64,000 bases of DNA from Rhodopseudomonas sp. P2A-2r (GCF_026015985.1 NZ_CP110389.1:3504001-3568000), one strand, 5' to 3'; positions 36,358-45,346 are shown, counted from the first letter of the stretch. Notes: generated from the sequence alone by a model not told the origin. Program-made: numbers and translations.

Positions 36358-37353
36358 ATGTCGACCCATATTTCCGTGCCTCCGCAGCAATTGCTCGAGC
36401 GCATCCTGACGCTCGAAATCGTGCGTGTGACGGAGCGTGCCGCGGTGTCGGCGGCGCGGCTGCGCGGCCGCGGCCTGGAAAAGGCCTCGGACCAGGCGGC
36501 TGTCGATGCCATGCGGCGGGAGCTCAACAAATTGCCGATCGACGGGACCGTCGTGATCGGCGAAGGCGAGATCGACGAGGCGCCGATGCTCTTCATCGGC
36601 GAGAAGGTCGGCAGCACCCACGGCCCGAAGGTCGACATCGCCGTCGATCCCCTGGAAGGCACCGTGTTGTGCGCCAAGAACATGCCCGGCGCCATCGCGA
36701 CCATCGCCATGGCCGACGGCGGCACCTTGCTGCACGCACCGGACTGCTACATGCACAAGATCGCCATCGGTCCGGGCTATCCCAAGGGAACCGTGGATCT
36801 CGATGCATCGATCGAAGACAACATCCGCTCGCTGGCCAAGGCCAAGGGCGTCAAGCCGTCGGAGATCACGGCCATTCTGCTCGACCGCCCGCGTCACGCG
36901 GAAATGGTCGCGGCGATCCGCAAGCTCGGCGCTGCGGTCAGCCTGATCAGCGACGGCGACGTGGCAGGTGTGATCCATACGGCCGAGGCGCGGACCGGCA
37001 TCGATATCTATTTCGGCAGCGGCGGTGCACCCGAGGGCGTGCTCTCTGCGGCCGCCTTGCGCTGCATCGGCGGCCAGATGCAGACCCGGCTCATCATCGA
37101 CAGCGAGGAACTGCGGGAACGCACGCTGAAGATGGGCATCAAGGACGCTAAGAAGAAATACGAAATCGAGGACATGGTGCGGGGTGACTGCCTGTTCGCG
37201 GCCACCGGCGTGACCACCGGTTCTCTGCTGGAGGGCGTCAAGTTCGGCAAGGACGTCATCGAGACCGATACGGTGGTGATGCGTTCGGTGACCGGTACCG
37301 TGCGCTACATCAAGGCGGAGCATCGCCAGCTCGAGAAATTCCACCTGGATTGA
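36358..37353 (+). CDS. glpX: Fructose-1,6-bisphosphatase, class II
   Basis: 331 residues. GlpX-type enzyme for gluconeogenesis and, in autotrophs, the Calvin cycle. Metal sites VVIGEGEIDEAPML and VDPLEGT, and the GSGGAPEGVLSAAAL phosphate-binding loop are all present. Ribosome-binding site AAGGAG is seven bases upstream of the ATG. It lies 56 bases downstream of hom and 9 bases upstream of the GNAT gene, consistent with one operon. Confidence 0.95.
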   Translation: MSTHISVPPQQLLERILTLEIVRVTERAAVSAARLRGRGLEKASDQAAVDAMRRELNKLPIDGTVVIGEGEIDEAPMLFIGEKVGSTHGPKVDIAVDPLEGTVLCAKNMPGAIATIAMADGGTLLHAPDCYMHKIAIGPGYPKGTVDLDASIEDNIRSLAKAKGVKPSEITAILLDRPRHAEMVAAIRKLGAAVSLISDGDVAGVIHTAEARTGIDIYFGSGGAPEGVLSAAALRCIGGQMQTRLIIDSEELRERTLKMGIKDAKKKYEIEDMVRGDCLFAATGVTTGSLLEGVKFGKDVIETDTVVMRSVTGTVRYIKAEHRQLEKFHLD

Positions 37354-37362
37354 GTAGCAGAC

Positions 37363-37809
37363 ATGACCGAAGTCGTGATCCGCCCGGTCGGCGCCGATGA
37401 GCGCGCCGCCTGGGAGCCGTTGTGGAACGGCTATCTAACCTTCTACAAGGCGACGCTGCCGCAGATCGCCACGGACACCGCCTGGGCGCGGTTTCACGAT
37501 CCCGCCGAGCCGATGTTCCTGCTCGGCGGCTATGTCGACGGCAAGCTCACCGGCATCGTGCAGTATCTGTATCACCGCTCGAGCTGGACGGTCGGCAACT
37601 ACTGCTATCTGCAGGACCTGTTCGTCGCCGACGGCGCGCGCGGTCTCGGCCTTGGCCGTAAGCTGATCGAGGGCGTCTATGCGGAGGCGAAGGCCGCCGG
37701 CTGCAGCCGCGTGCACTGGCTGACCCAGAACGACAACGCGCAGGCGCGCATCCTGTACGATCAGGTTGCCGATAATTCCGGCTTCATGCAGTACCGGAAG
37801 ATTCTTTAA
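37363..37809 (+). CDS. GNAT-family N-acetyltransferase
   Basis: 148 residues. Acetyl-CoA motif in LFVADGARGLGLGRKLIEGVY (R-x-x-G-x-G/A pattern), followed by the WLTQNDNAQARILYDQV segment typical of the family. It starts nine bases after the glpX stop, so it is probably co-transcribed. The acceptor is unknown. Confidence 0.88.
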   Translation: MTEVVIRPVGADERAAWEPLWNGYLTFYKATLPQIATDTAWARFHDPAEPMFLLGGYVDGKLTGIVQYLYHRSSWTVGNYCYLQDLFVADGARGLGLGRKLIEGVYAEAKAAGCSRVHWLTQNDNAQARILYDQVADNSGFMQYRKIL

Positions 37810-37812
37810 GCC

Positions 37813-37848
37813 GTCGTTCCGGGTTCGCTCGCGCTCCGGAATGACAGC
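37813..37848. repeat. Intergenic palindrome family C, copy 2
   Basis: GTCGTTCCGGGTTCGCTCGC followed by GCTCCGGAATGACAGC. A compact hairpin in the 78-base gap between the GNAT and dehalogenase genes. Confidence 0.7.
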
Positions 37849-37887
37849 GTGGGTGCTATCAACGAAAAACAAATCAGGGAGCGAACC

Positions 37888-38607
37888 ATGAGCGAGATGC
37901 CCGACGTCAAAGCCCTCATCTTCGACGTGTTCGGCACCGTCGTGGATTGGCGCGGCAGCCTGATTGCCGATTTCACGGCATGGGGCAAAACCCGCGGGAT
38001 CACCGCCGACTGGGCCGAACTGGTCGATGCCTGGCGGCAGGGGTATGCGCCGTCCATGGACCGGGTGCGCCATCATCCCGAACGCGGCTTCGTCAAGCTC
38101 GACACGCTGCACCGGCAAACGCTGGAAATGCTGGTGGCGAAGTTCGACATCAAGGGCCTGACCGACGCCGACCTGAGCTACATGACGCTCGGCTGGCACC
38201 GGCTGCATCCGTGGTCGGACTCGGTCAGCGGTCTGACGCGGCTGAAGTCAAAATTCATCATCAGCCCGCTGTCCAACGGCAACGTGGCGCTGCTCACCAA
38301 CATGGCGAAATTCGCAGGTCTGCCGTGGGACCTGGTCATGAGCGCGGAACTGTTCGTGCACTACAAGCCGGATCCGGAATCCTATCTCGGCGCCGCTGCA
38401 TTGCTGAACCTGAAGCCGGAACAGGTGATGATGGTGGCCGCCCACAACAACGATCTCGCCGCCGCGCAGGCGCTCGGCCTGAAGACCGGCTTCGTGCCGC
38501 GGGTGACCGAATACGGCCCGCACCAGAGCCGCGATTTCAAGGCCGATGGCGCCTGGGACGTGGTGGCGGAGGATTTTAACGACATGGCGAAGCGGATGGG
38601 GTGCTGA
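37888..38607 (+). CDS. (S)-2-haloacid dehalogenase, type II (HAD family)
   Basis: 239 residues from ATG 37888 (CAGGGA upstream). HAD fold: nucleophile Asp13 in IFDVFGTVVDW, Ser/Asn in SPLSNGNVAL, Lys in HYKPDPESYL, and the acidic/Asn end MVAAHNNDLAAA. The type II dehalogenase pattern (DVFGTVVDWR) supports hydrolysis of 2-haloalkanoic acids, although many such genes act on unknown phosphate or halo compounds. A 49-residue membrane ORF follows after one base. Confidence 0.88.
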   Translation: MSEMPDVKALIFDVFGTVVDWRGSLIADFTAWGKTRGITADWAELVDAWRQGYAPSMDRVRHHPERGFVKLDTLHRQTLEMLVAKFDIKGLTDADLSYMTLGWHRLHPWSDSVSGLTRLKSKFIISPLSNGNVALLTNMAKFAGLPWDLVMSAELFVHYKPDPESYLGAAALLNLKPEQVMMVAAHNNDLAAAQALGLKTGFVPRVTEYGPHQSRDFKADGAWDVVAEDFNDMAKRMGC

Positions 38608-38608
38608 A

Positions 38609-38758
38609 GTGTCGGAACGAAAATCCGACGCCAAAGTCATTCAGGACCTGAGCGACATTCGTGCTCGGCTTGATGCGATGCCGACCAAGAAGAAGCTTGT
38701 GATCCTTGCTATCGGCCTTTTCATCGCGGCGTCGATTTTCCGTCATTTTGGGCTCTGA
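38609..38758 (+). CDS. 49-residue single-pass membrane protein, unknown
   Basis: GTG start two bases after the dehalogenase stop; GGATGGGG upstream may serve as ribosome-binding site. A charged N-terminal helix (ERKSDAKVIQDLSDIRARLD) is followed by KKK and one membrane helix (LVILAIGLFIAASIF). The layout suggests a tail-anchored, possibly coiled-coil protein, translationally coupled to the dehalogenase. Below usual annotation cut-offs, so it may be missing from automatic annotation. Confidence 0.55.
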   Translation: MSERKSDAKVIQDLSDIRARLDAMPTKKKLVILAIGLFIAASIFRHFGL

Positions 38759-38780
38759 ACGCGTCTCCAGCACACTCCAC

Positions 38781-38912
38781 CGTCATCTTCGCCGAAACGC
38801 AACTGCGTTTCGGCTGGAGGTGCCGTCGCTCTTGCGACGGCCTCGAAGGATGGGCCGCGCGCTCGTTGCCGCATCCTTCGAGGCTCGCAAGGGCTCGCTC
38901 CTCAGGATGACG
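38781..38912. repeat. Intergenic palindromic repeat family A, copy 3
   Basis: CGTCATCTTCGCC ... GGAGGTGCCGTCGC ... CTCGAAGGATGGGCCGCG ... CGCATCCTTCGAGGCTCGC ... CTCCTCAGGATGACG. It is closely related to copy 1, with an extra inner hairpin (GCCGAAACGCAACTGCGTTT CGGC) inserted near its left end. It separates the dehalogenase unit from recJ. Confidence 0.85.
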
Positions 38913-38983
38913 ATATCTGAGATGAAGATCGCTCGTTTCGGACGGTTTGCCTCGCCGCTGCTTCGTGCTTATGTCCCGCCATC

Positions 38984-40822
38984 ATGACGCCCCCCATCAG
39001 CCTTCCCGTTGAATCCCAGCCAGCATTTCTTGGCGTCGCCTTGTCGGCGACCGGTAAGACCTGGCGCGACCGGGTCGACCAGCGCGGCGCGGCGCGGGCG
39101 CTGGCCATGGTGCAGCGCTATCAGCTGCCGGAAATGCTGGCGCGGCTGCTGGCTGGACGCGGCGTCGAACTCGACGCTGTCGAGGATTTTCTCGATCCGA
39201 CCATCCGCAAGCTGATGCCGGATCCGTTCACCGTGACCCAGATGGAAGCCGCCGCGATCCGCATCGCCGATGCCGCCGCCAACGGCGAGAAGGTGGCGAT
39301 CTTCGGTGACTACGACGTCGACGGCGCGACGTCTGCGGCGCTGCTGGCCTGGCATCTGCGCCATTGCGGGCTCGACCCGCTGATCCATATTCCCGATCGC
39401 ATCTTCGAGGGCTACGGTCCCAACGTCGACGCCATCACCATGCTGGCCGGCAAGGGCGCCACGCTGCTGGTGACCGTGGATTGCGGCACTACCAGCTTCG
39501 AACCGCTGGCGGAAGCGCGGAAGCTCGGCATGTCCGTGGTGGTGATCGACCATCACCAATGCGGCGACGACCTGCCGGAGGTCGACGCGCTGGTCAATCC
39601 AAACCGCCCGGATGACATCTCCGGCCTCGGCCATCTGGCTGCCGTGGGCCTTGTCTTCATCACGCTGGTGGCGGTCAACCGCGAACTGCGGCGGCGCGGG
39701 TTCTGGACGCCGACCATGCCGGAACCGGACCTGCTCGGCATGCTGCATCATGTGGCGCTCGGCACCGTCGCCGACGTGGCGTCGCTGACCGGCCTCAACC
39801 GCGCCTTCGTCGCCAAGGGACTGATCGCATTGCGCCGCCGCGACCATGTGGGCCACACCGCGCTGATGGATGTGTCGCGCCTCAGCGGTCCGCCAGAGGC
39901 TTGGCATCTCGGCTTCATGCTGGGGCCGCGCATCAATGCCGGCGGCCGCATCGGCCGCGCCGATCTCGGCGTGCAACTGCTGCTCGAAGGCGACATTTCC
40001 GAAGCCGCGCGCATCGCCGCCGAACTCGACCGGCTCAACACCGAGCGCCGGGTCATCGAGCAGATGGCCGAGGCGCAGGCCGAAGCCGAGGCGATGGCGT
40101 CACTGGGCCTTGAGGACAAGGGCTCGGTGATCGTGACCGCGGCGGAGGGCTGGCATCCTGGCGTGGTCGGGCTGGTGGCGTCGCGGCTCAAGGAAAAATT
40201 CGCGCGGCCGGCCTTTGCCATTGCGCTGGAGCCGGGCGGCATCGGGACGGGGTCGGGCCGTTCGATCTCCGGCGTCGATATCGGCAAGGTGGTCCGGCAG
40301 GCGGTCAAGGAGGGCATCCTGATCAAAGGTGGCGGCCACGCGATGGCAGCGGGCGTCACCTTGCGCAAGGAACGCCTCGCCGAATTCCGTGGTTACATGG
40401 AAGCGGCGTTGGCCGGCGACGTTGCCAAATCGCGCAACGAGAAGGAGCTGTTCATCGACGGCGCCGTCACCGCGCGCGGCGTCACCACCGATCTGGTGAA
40501 CACGCTGAACCGTGCCGGGCCGTTCGGCGCCGGCAATCCAGAGCCGGTGATCGCGCTGCCGTCGCACCAGTTGGTCTATGCCGACGAGGTCGGCCAGGCG
40601 CATCTGCGGCTGCGCTTCAAGTCGAGTGACGGCTCGATGGTCAACGGCATCGCGTTTCGCTCCATCGGCCAGAAGCTCGGCAATGCGCTGCAGGCGAACC
40701 GCGGCCAGGTGCTGCATGTGGCGGGGTCGCTGACAGTGGACCGCTGGCAGGGCGCGGAGCGCGTGCAGATGCGGGTGATCGATGTGGCGGTGCCCGACGA
40801 GGGGCCGGCGAGGATCAGGTAG
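38984..40822 (+). CDS. recJ: Single-stranded-DNA-specific exonuclease RecJ
   Basis: 612 residues. A 5'-3' exonuclease on single-stranded DNA used in RecF recombination and repair. DHH-family motifs: IFGDYDVDGATSAALL, TVDCGTTSF, VVVIDHHQCG, the GLGHLAAVGLVF region, then DHHA1 with GRSISGVDIGKVV and the GGGHAMAAGVTL signature, and a C-terminal OB-like domain (FKSSDGSMVNGIAF). Full length. Confidence 0.95.
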   Translation: MTPPISLPVESQPAFLGVALSATGKTWRDRVDQRGAARALAMVQRYQLPEMLARLLAGRGVELDAVEDFLDPTIRKLMPDPFTVTQMEAAAIRIADAAANGEKVAIFGDYDVDGATSAALLAWHLRHCGLDPLIHIPDRIFEGYGPNVDAITMLAGKGATLLVTVDCGTTSFEPLAEARKLGMSVVVIDHHQCGDDLPEVDALVNPNRPDDISGLGHLAAVGLVFITLVAVNRELRRRGFWTPTMPEPDLLGMLHHVALGTVADVASLTGLNRAFVAKGLIALRRRDHVGHTALMDVSRLSGPPEAWHLGFMLGPRINAGGRIGRADLGVQLLLEGDISEAARIAAELDRLNTERRVIEQMAEAQAEAEAMASLGLEDKGSVIVTAAEGWHPGVVGLVASRLKEKFARPAFAIALEPGGIGTGSGRSISGVDIGKVVRQAVKEGILIKGGGHAMAAGVTLRKERLAEFRGYMEAALAGDVAKSRNEKELFIDGAVTARGVTTDLVNTLNRAGPFGAGNPEPVIALPSHQLVYADEVGQAHLRLRFKSSDGSMVNGIAFRSIGQKLGNALQANRGQVLHVAGSLTVDRWQGAERVQMRVIDVAVPDEGPARIR

Positions 40823-40940
40823 CTCGAAATAATTGTGGGTGCCGATGACGGTGCCCCAATCGCCGCTGTCGTCCTCCGCGCAAGCGGGGACCAAGTATAC
40901 GGCAGCGTTCCGGCTCGATCACCAGCACCTGCGTCTAGTG

Positions 40941-40973
40941 GGTCGCCCGCTTTCGCGGGCGATGACAGTCGCG
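40941..40973. repeat. Intergenic palindrome family D, copy 1
   Basis: GGTCGCCCGCTTTCGCGGGCGATGACAGTCGCG between recJ and the transglycosylase stop. The same stem occurs inverted at 43440-43472, and a variant at 43514-43572. Confidence 0.7.
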
Positions 40974-40984
40974 CTTTGTGTGGT

Positions 40985-42220
40985 CTACGATCCCTGCCGC
41001 AACCTTGCCAGCACCTTCAGCCCGCCATAGCCGTCGGCCGGCAGCAGGCCCATCTTCAACTGATAGTCCTTCACCGCCTTCATGGTGTCGTTGCCGACGC
41101 GGCCGTCGGTGCCGCCGGTGTCGAAACCGGCGCGGGTGAGACGGGTCTGTATTTCCTGCACTTCGGCCAGCGTCAGGATGCGCTCGGAACCGGGGAACGG
41201 CTGGATGAACGGCGGGCTGCCTAAGATGCGGTCGCCGAGATGGCAGATCGCCAACGCGTAGTTCATCGACGGATTGTAGCTGCGCACCGCATAAAAACCC
41301 TGGCCGAGCAGGAAGGCGGGGCCGCCCGCTACCGGTACCCACAATTTGGCGCTGGCGCCCGGTTGCGGGAACGGCTGGCCGTCGGCGCGGGTGACGCCGG
41401 CGGCCGACCATGCGGCGAAGGTGCGCTTCGCATCGGACGAGGTCGCACCGACAGCGCGGACCTCATAGCCCCAGTGTTCGCCGCGCGGATACTTGCCGCG
41501 GTTGACCAGGAATTTGGCGCTGGAGCCCAGCGCATCGTCGGGGCGGCCAAACGGCGACACCTTGCCATCGCGATCATAGTCGATGCCGACATTGAGCCAG
41601 ACTTCCGGCATCCACTGGGTATGACCCATGGCGCCGGCCCAGGAGCCGCGCATTTCGTCCGGTGTGCCCCAGCCCTTGTCGACGATCTTCAGCGCGTTGA
41701 TCAGCTCGGTTTCCCAGTAGGCGCGGCGCCGGGGCTCGTTCCAGGCCAGGGCCGCCAGCGCCGGAAACACCGGCCGCATGTGGTTCTGCTGCACGATGGG
41801 ATCGCCATAGGCCGACTCCACGCCCCACAGCGCCAGCAGCGTGCCGCGTTCGACGCCAAAATCCTGCTCGATGCGTCCGAACAGCGCCGCGTTCTTCTTC
41901 AGCGCCTCCTTGCCGGCGATGATGCGCCAGTCGGAGGCGCGGCGGTTGACGTATTGCCAGAGCTCCTCATGGAATTCCGGCTGTTTCTGCATCGCCTTGA
42001 ACACGGACATGTCCGGTTCGATGCGGCCCATCACCCGGGCGTAGGTGGCGTCGGACACGCCCTTGGCCAGCGCGCGGGCGCGAAAGCCCTCGCGCCACGC
42101 GTCGAAGCCGGCGGGTGCGGCGATCACCGAGGCCGGCAGCGCGAGCAGGGCGCCTGCGCCCAGGCCGGCCTGCAGCATGGCGCGCCGCGACAGCGGGAGA
42201 CGAGAATCATTCTGGGTCAT
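40985..42220 (-). CDS. Lytic murein transglycosylase (MltB-like, SLT_2) with peptidoglycan-binding domain
   Basis: 411 residues. An N-terminal twin-arginine-like signal (LPLSRRAMLQAG ... SVIAAPAG) is followed by the SLT_2 domain; catalytic Glu135 is in LWGVESAYGDP. Downstream are AMGHTQWMP and YDRDGK-like segments typical of MltB-type enzymes. Residues 350-411 form a PG_binding_1 domain (VQEIQTRLTRAGFDTGGTDG). It cuts glycan strands to 1,6-anhydromuramyl ends in the periplasm. Confidence 0.92.
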   Translation of the reverse strand: MTQNDSRLPLSRRAMLQAGLGAGALLALPASVIAAPAGFDAWREGFRARALAKGVSDATYARVMGRIEPDMSVFKAMQKQPEFHEELWQYVNRRASDWRIIAGKEALKKNAALFGRIEQDFGVERGTLLALWGVESAYGDPIVQQNHMRPVFPALAALAWNEPRRRAYWETELINALKIVDKGWGTPDEMRGSWAGAMGHTQWMPEVWLNVGIDYDRDGKVSPFGRPDDALGSSAKFLVNRGKYPRGEHWGYEVRAVGATSSDAKRTFAAWSAAGVTRADGQPFPQPGASAKLWVPVAGGPAFLLGQGFYAVRSYNPSMNYALAICHLGDRILGSPPFIQPFPGSERILTLAEVQEIQTRLTRAGFDTGGTDGRVGNDTMKAVKDYQLKMGLLPADGYGGLKVLARLRQGS

Positions 42221-42279
42221 GGCGGCAGCTTAGCGCCGCGAAAGCGGACGCGGCAGGGACATTGCGTCGCTGGAACCGG

Positions 42280-42867
42280 TCACCCCAGTTCCGTCGCCAC
42301 GGCGACAAGCCAGCGCCGCACTGTCACTTCGGTGCGGGCCGACAGGCTGGACGCCAGTCGCCGCTCCAGCGCCATCGCATGGCGGCGGCATTTGCCAAGC
42401 AGCACGGTGCCCCTTGTCGTCAGGGTCCATTGCAGGACGCGACCATGCACCGGGTGCGGCGTCTTGCGGATGGCGCCGGCGCGTTCGAGGTTGCGGATGA
42501 TCTGGCCGACGGTCTGCGGCGTCAGCAGGGACACGCGGGCGAGGTCGGCGCCGGACAGGCCGGGATAGGCCTTCAGCATGGTCAGCACGGCGAATTGCGG
42601 CGGGGTGACATTGAGTTCGGAGAGCGCCCGCTCCAGCGTCAGCCGCGCCGCCGCCTGCGCCTGCCGCAACAAGTAGCCGAGATGGCCGGCCTCGCCGCGC
42701 TTGCCCATGCCGGGCGAAGGCGGAAGGACGCCGGGCACCGGGGCCATTTTGCGTCCGGTACGTTTTTCTGGGATGACGGATTTTGCCGATTTCCGGACTT
42801 TCCCCTTGGCCAGTTTTCGCGACGTTGCAGCGTGTGACCTGTCGGCTAAACTGATCAGCTTGCGCAT
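42280..42867 (-). CDS. MarR-family transcriptional regulator
   Basis: 195 residues from ATG 42867. The first 65 residues are basic and probably disordered; a shorter start at the downstream Met of MAPVPGVLPP is possible. The MarR domain follows: LGYLLRQAQAAARLTLERAL, the helix-turn-helix LSGADLARVSLLTPQTVGQIIRNLE, and the wing HPVHGRVLQWTLT. Divergent from an AhpD-like gene with only 46-55 bases between, so it very likely controls that gene and itself through the repeated site at 42879-42907. Confidence 0.88.
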   Translation of the reverse strand: MRKLISLADRSHAATSRKLAKGKVRKSAKSVIPEKRTGRKMAPVPGVLPPSPGMGKRGEAGHLGYLLRQAQAAARLTLERALSELNVTPPQFAVLTMLKAYPGLSGADLARVSLLTPQTVGQIIRNLERAGAIRKTPHPVHGRVLQWTLTTRGTVLLGKCRRHAMALERRLASSLSARTEVTVRRWLVAVATELG

Positions 42868-42878
42868 GGTATAAGCCC

Positions 42879-42907
42879 ACTTATAATATATCAGTGCACT
42901 TATAATA
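42879..42907. promoter_or_regulatory. Probable MarR operator / divergent promoter
   Basis: Two direct copies of ACTTATAATA (42879-42888 and 42898-42907) are 19 bases apart, about two helical turns. AGTGCACT, a perfect palindrome, lies between them. The AT-rich copies may also serve as -10 boxes (TATAAT). They are placed between the divergent MarR and AhpD-like genes. Confidence 0.6.
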
Positions 42908-42990
42908 AAGGAAATGACGGCGATGTCACTTGCCCATCCCCGCGCAGCGAACACAAGAATTTCAGTAAACTCGCGCCCGAGCTCGACGCC

Positions 42991-43386
42991 ATGGTGCGCG
43001 CGCTCGGCAGCGCCGCGGCGCTGTACGGGCTCGACAAGCAGCTGCTCGAACTGGTGAAAATCCGCGCGTCCCAGATCAATGGCTGCGCGTTCTGCGTGCA
43101 GTATCACATCATATTGGCTGAGGGGCTCGACGTGCCAAAAGCCAAGCTGGATCTACTGGCAGTGTGGCGCGAAGCGCCGGTCTATTCGGTGCGCGAACGC
43201 GCGGCGCTGGTCTGGACCGAGGCGCTCACATCGGTTGCGAACGGTGTCAGCGACGATGTCTATGCGGAAGCCAGCGCAGAGTTCTCCGAGACGGAGTTGC
43301 TATACCTGTCGTCGGCGATTGCCGGCATCAATGTCTGGAACAGGTTTGGCGCAGCCTATCGCTGGACGCCGCCGGCGCGGAAGTAG
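42991..43386 (+). CDS. AhpD-like / carboxymuconolactone decarboxylase-family protein, apparent frameshift near its start
   Basis: The intact frame gives 131 residues from ATG 42991. It contains the AhpD redox signature SQINGCAFCVQYH (C-x-x-C-x3-H), so it is a likely peroxidase partner. In-frame codons upstream read HKNFSKLAPELDA and look like family sequence, but have no start. An ATG at 42923 with AAAGGAA upstream reads MSLAHPRAA in another frame. One extra base near 42945-42952 would join them into a 154-residue protein, the usual length. The MarR gene is divergent, as often seen for peroxide or electrophile response pairs. Confidence 0.8.
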   Translation: MVRALGSAAALYGLDKQLLELVKIRASQINGCAFCVQYHIILAEGLDVPKAKLDLLAVWREAPVYSVRERAALVWTEALTSVANGVSDDVYAEASAEFSETELLYLSSAIAGINVWNRFGAAYRWTPPARK

Positions 43387-43439
43387 ACCAGGGAGCCACG
43401 CATGGCGCGGCGCAAGCTGCGCGGTGCACGCCCCGCTCT

Positions 43440-43572
43440 CGGTTGTCATCGCCCGCGAAAGCGGGCGATCCAGTAGACGGTGGCGGCACGGCTCTGGCAC
43501 TGGCAGCGCCGCATACTGGGTCGCCCGGCTGGCGCGCGGATGCGCGCCAGCCGGGCGACGACAGTTGCGTTT
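43440..43572. repeat. Intergenic palindrome family D, copies 2 and 3
   Basis: GTTGTCATCGCCCGCGAAAG CGGGCGATCC at 43440-43470 is the inverse of the copy at 40941. At 43514-43572, CTGGGTCGCCCGGCTGGCGC ... GCGCCAGCCGGGCGACGACAG is a stronger stem of the same design. Both lie between the AhpD-like gene and the convergent efp stop. Confidence 0.7.
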
Positions 43573-43591
43573 GTAGCCGGTCAGTCGCCGC

Positions 43592-44158
43592 TCAATCCTT
43601 GGCGCGCTCGACGTAGGAACCGTCTTCGGTCATCACCACGATGCGGGTGCCCGGACCGATGTGCGGCGGCACCAGGGTGCGGACGCCGTTGGCCAGCATC
43701 GCCGGCTTGTAGGATGACGACGCGGTCTGGCCCTTGGTGACCGGCTCGGTATCGACGACTTCCACCGTGGCGCGCTGCGGCATGGTGATGGCCACCGGGA
43801 CCAGGCCGTGCAGCGACAGTTTCACGGTCATGTTTTCCTGCAGGTAGGGCTCGGCATCGCCGATCACGTCTTTCTGCACGGCCACCTGGTCGTAATTGTC
43901 GTTATTCATGAAATGGAAGCCGTCGGCATCCTTGTAGAGGTAATTGAAGTTCTGGTCCTCGATGGTCGCCTTTTCCACCGCGTCCGTGGTCTTGTACCGC
44001 TCCGAGATCTTCACGCCGTCGCTGATTCGGCGCATTTCGATCTGGCTGACCGGGGTTCCCTTGCCGGGATGGATGTTCTCGGCGGTCAGAACCACGTAGA
44101 GCTTGCCGTCTTGCTCGATCACGTTGCCCTTGCGAATAGAACTGGCGATGACTTTCAC
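43592..44158 (-). CDS. efp: Elongation factor P
   Basis: 188 residues, full length. Three beta-barrel domains; it helps ribosomes stalled at polyproline. The tip of domain I reads [11 protein letters not shown], with Lys33 at the position that is beta-lysylated. The modification enzymes EpmA and EpmB are encoded divergently 136 bases away, so this EF-P is of the lysine-modified class. Domain II/III features (VSLSLHG-like [11 protein letters not shown], then the FIGPGT-like HIGPGTRI) are present. Confidence 0.96.
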   Translation of the reverse strand: MKVIASSIRKGNVIEQDGKLYVVLTAENIHPGKGTPVSQIEMRRISDGVKISERYKTTDAVEKATIEDQNFNYLYKDADGFHFMNNDNYDQVAVQKDVIGDAEPYLQENMTVKLSLHGLVPVAITMPQRATVEVVDTEPVTKGQTASSSYKPAMLANGVRTLVPPHIGPGTRIVVMTEDGSYVERAKD

Positions 44159-44293
44159 AGATATGTTTCCTAGATTTCAGGCCCGGGACCGATCCGGACG
44201 ATGTCCCGAGGCCAGCGAAGCGGTTTCGGGCTGCAACATACTGATTTCGCCTGATGATGCCAGCCTTTTGCAACTTATTCGGGCGGACCGGCG

Positions 44294-45346
44294 ATGAGCG
44301 GGACGAAGCCGCCGTCGCCCTGGTGGGAACCGGGGCGGCACCAAGACCGCCGGCCGTTCCTGCAGGCCCGCGGCGCCATCACCCGGGCGACCCGGGGCTG
44401 GTTCGAGGAGCAGGGCTTTACCGAGGTGGAGACCGGCATCCTGCAGGTGTCGCCGGGCAACGAGACCCATCTGCACGCGCCGCGCACCGAACTGACCGAC
44501 GCCGGCGGCGAACGGCTGCCGCGTTACCTGCGCACCTCGCCGGAATTTGCCTGCAAGAAGCTGCTGGCTGCCGGTGAGGAGAAGATCTTCGAATTCGCTC
44601 GCGTGTTTCGTGACCGCGAGCGCGGCGACCTGCATCTGCCCGAGTTCACCATGCTGGAATGGTACCGGGCGAATGCGAATTTTGAAGCCGTGATCGCCGA
44701 CTGCATCGTGGTGATCGGCCATGCCGCACAGGCGACCGGAACGAGGCAGTTCGCCTTTCGCGGCAGGACCGCCGATCCGTTCGCCGAGCCGGAAATGCTG
44801 ACGGTCGCCGCCGCCTTCGATAGATTTGTCGCCGTCGACCTGCTGGCGACCGTTGCCCACGGCGATGGCGACCGCGCAAAGCTAGCCGCCGCCGTTGCCG
44901 GCAGGGTGCGGATCGCTGACGACGACACCTGGTCCGATATCTTCAGCAAGGTTCTGGTCGAACACGTCGAGCCGCATCTCGGGCAGGGGCGGCTCACGGT
45001 GCTGTTCGATTATCCTGCGCCGGAGTCCGCGCTGGCGCGGACCCGGCAGCACGACCCGCGCGTGGCCGAACGCTTCGAAGTCTATGCCTGCGGCGTCGAA
45101 CTGGCCAACGGCTTCGGCGAGCTGACCGACGCCAATGAGCAGCGCCGACGATTTGTCGGCTCGATGGATGAAAAGCAGCGCCGCTATGGCGAGCGCTACC
45201 CGCTCGACGAAGAATTCCTCGAGGCGGTCGCCAACATGCCCGATGCGTCCGGCATAGCGCTCGGCTTCGACCGGCTGGTGATGCTGGCCGCAGGCGCCAC
45301 CCGGATCGACCAGGTGGTGTGGCAGCCGCCCGCGGGCGAGCGATGA
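44294..45346 (+). CDS. epmA: EF-P beta-lysine ligase (EpmA, GenX/YjeA)
   Basis: 350 residues, the length of EpmA, a class II lysyl-tRNA synthetase paralogue without the anticodon-binding domain. Class II motifs: TEVETGILQVSPGNETHL (motif 1 region), FEFARVFRDRERGDLHLPEFTMLEWYR (motif 2) and SGIALGFDRLVMLAAGA (motif 3). It attaches (R)-beta-lysine to EF-P. The start is fixed by length and by the ATG at 44294; the stop overlaps epmB by four bases (ATGA). Confidence 0.95.
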   Translation: MSGTKPPSPWWEPGRHQDRRPFLQARGAITRATRGWFEEQGFTEVETGILQVSPGNETHLHAPRTELTDAGGERLPRYLRTSPEFACKKLLAAGEEKIFEFARVFRDRERGDLHLPEFTMLEWYRANANFEAVIADCIVVIGHAAQATGTRQFAFRGRTADPFAEPEMLTVAAAFDRFVAVDLLATVAHGDGDRAKLAAAVAGRVRIADDDTWSDIFSKVLVEHVEPHLGQGRLTVLFDYPAPESALARTRQHDPRVAERFEVYACGVELANGFGELTDANEQRRRFVGSMDEKQRRYGERYPLDEEFLEAVANMPDASGIALGFDRLVMLAAGATRIDQVVWQPPAGER

